Of a DNA stretch of 64,000 nt, positions 63,542 to 64,000 are shown in pieces. The translations under genes and the position numbers were made by a program. The stretch is from Legionella lytica (GTDB taxonomy: Bacteria > Pseudomonadota > Gammaproteobacteria > Legionellales > Legionellaceae): NCBI RefSeq assembly GCF_023921225.1, contig NZ_CP071527.1, forward strand, positions 446,501-510,500, given 5' to 3'. Each line of letters begins with the position of its first letter. The stretch's first letter is position 1. The notes under the pieces were generated by a model. It was not told the DNA's origin, did not search any database, and saw nothing but the letters and a program-made list of their open reading frames with translations.

Positions 63542-64000
63542 CTAAGTCCCGCAGAATGTTTGCGCCACTCGCTCTTCAGGCTGTGGTAACGACTGCAAAT
63601 GTTCCGTGTCGGCTTGTTGTTGATAAGGATTTTTTAAGACCAGCAAGAGCGTATCCAATAAACTACGATCATCCTCCTTAATAAAATGATTAATCGCATT
63701 TTCTACTAAATGATTTCTTGGAATATAAGCCGGATTAACCTGATTCATCTTGTCTTTTATAATTTTAATATCTATCGCTTGCTGTCTGACATAATTAGAC
63801 CAATCGTTAACCCATTGTTCACTTTGAGTTTGTCCTCCTAAGGTTTGAATTAAATTTTTTCGCTGTTCTGGAGAATCAATTGCTTGGCTTAACATCCTGA
63901 AGGTATTGGTAAAATCAGGGTTATGCTGTTGTAACAAAGCAAAAAATAGTTCAATAAGCTTCACGGTTTGCTCATTCAGCTCTTGCAATCCCAGCTTAAC
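63542..64000 (-). CDS. selO: Protein adenylyltransferase SelO, C-terminal part (5' end outside window)
   Basis: The last 152 residues of a SelO/YdiU pseudokinase that transfers AMP to proteins. The frame is open through base 64000, so the gene begins outside the window. The C-terminal family block NQVNPAYIPRNHLVENAI, then NPYQQQ, is visible, and VKLGLQE at the window edge fits the family RAKLGL block. The C-terminus is AQTFCGT; the conserved cysteine near the end, which is part of a redox switch in E. coli SelO, appears as this single Cys. The family identification is from these blocks only. Confidence 0.8.
   Translation of the reverse strand, partial: VKLGLQELNEQTVKLIELFFALLQQHNPDFTNTFRMLSQAIDSPEQRKNLIQTLGGQTQSEQWVNDWSNYVRQQAIDIKIIKDKMNQVNPAYIPRNHLVENAINHFIKEDDRSLLDTLLLVLKNPYQQQADTEHLQSLPQPEERVAQTFCGT

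Noticed and set aside
1..64000. Insertion sequences, CRISPR arrays, tRNA or rRNA genes
   Set aside because: I looked for transposase motifs, regularly spaced direct repeats and tRNA-like clover-leaf sequences and saw none; tRNAs without a search tool could be missed.

Overview
The window is chromosomal DNA of a Legionella species (or a very close relative in the Legionellaceae). The strongest evidence is an almost complete Dot/Icm region (icmT, icmS, a FIR gene, icmQ, icmP, icmO, icmN, icmM, icmL, icmK, icmE, icmG, icmC, icmD, icmJ, icmB in the order known for the genus). AT-rich DNA, an Entner-Doudoroff/glucoamylase block beside the icm genes, and eukaryotic-like proteins fit this. The IcmR position holds a strongly diverged FIR protein, so the species is probably not L. 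pneumophila itself.

Layout. 1-3656: sugar catabolism operon edd (3' part)-glk-eda-sugar permease. 3710-7388: genes on the minus strand (glycine-zipper protein, exported GH15 glucoamylase, ferrochelatase, cold-shock protein). 7389-13569: a 69-codon gene with an IcmS-like tail, then icmT-icmS-fir-icmQ and icmP-icmO. 13661-15118: a POT-like transporter on the opposite strand splits the secretion genes. 15378-26896: icmN through icmB. 26957-29134: an exported tubby/LURP-like beta-repeat protein and a diguanylate cyclase. icmF and icmH do not follow icmB and are nowhere in the window.

29235-34446 is an envelope and peroxide-stress block: EnvZ/OmpR-type two-component pair divergent from a Spy/CpxP-like protein with a perfect palindrome between them, a cupin, and OxyR divergent from AhpC and AhpD. 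34480-38808 holds an SDF-family transporter with altered ion and substrate residues and two candidate effectors, a coiled-coil/two-TM protein and a protein with a histone-deacetylase fold. 38913-41083 holds photolyase and an exported acid phosphatase.

41223-58103 is a cell-division and envelope block: smc-zipA, then murF, mraY-murD-ftsW-murC-(murB remnant)-ddl-ftsQ-ftsA-ftsZ and lpxC. murG is not between ftsW and murC, and murB is a clear pseudogene with a central deletion and two stops. 58341-64000 carries a leucine-rich-repeat protein with a Ser/Pro/Arg tract (candidate effector), an M13 metallopeptidase, two small envelope proteins, a GNAT acetyltransferase and the 3' part of selO.

The points I judge most worth following are the HDAC-like gene with an Asp-x-Asn metal site, the small IcmS-tail gene before icmT, the murB pseudogene, the five-module cysteine/decapeptide organisation of IcmE/DotG, and a recurrent CCTGGTTG palindrome that acts as the 3' end of three unrelated transcription units.
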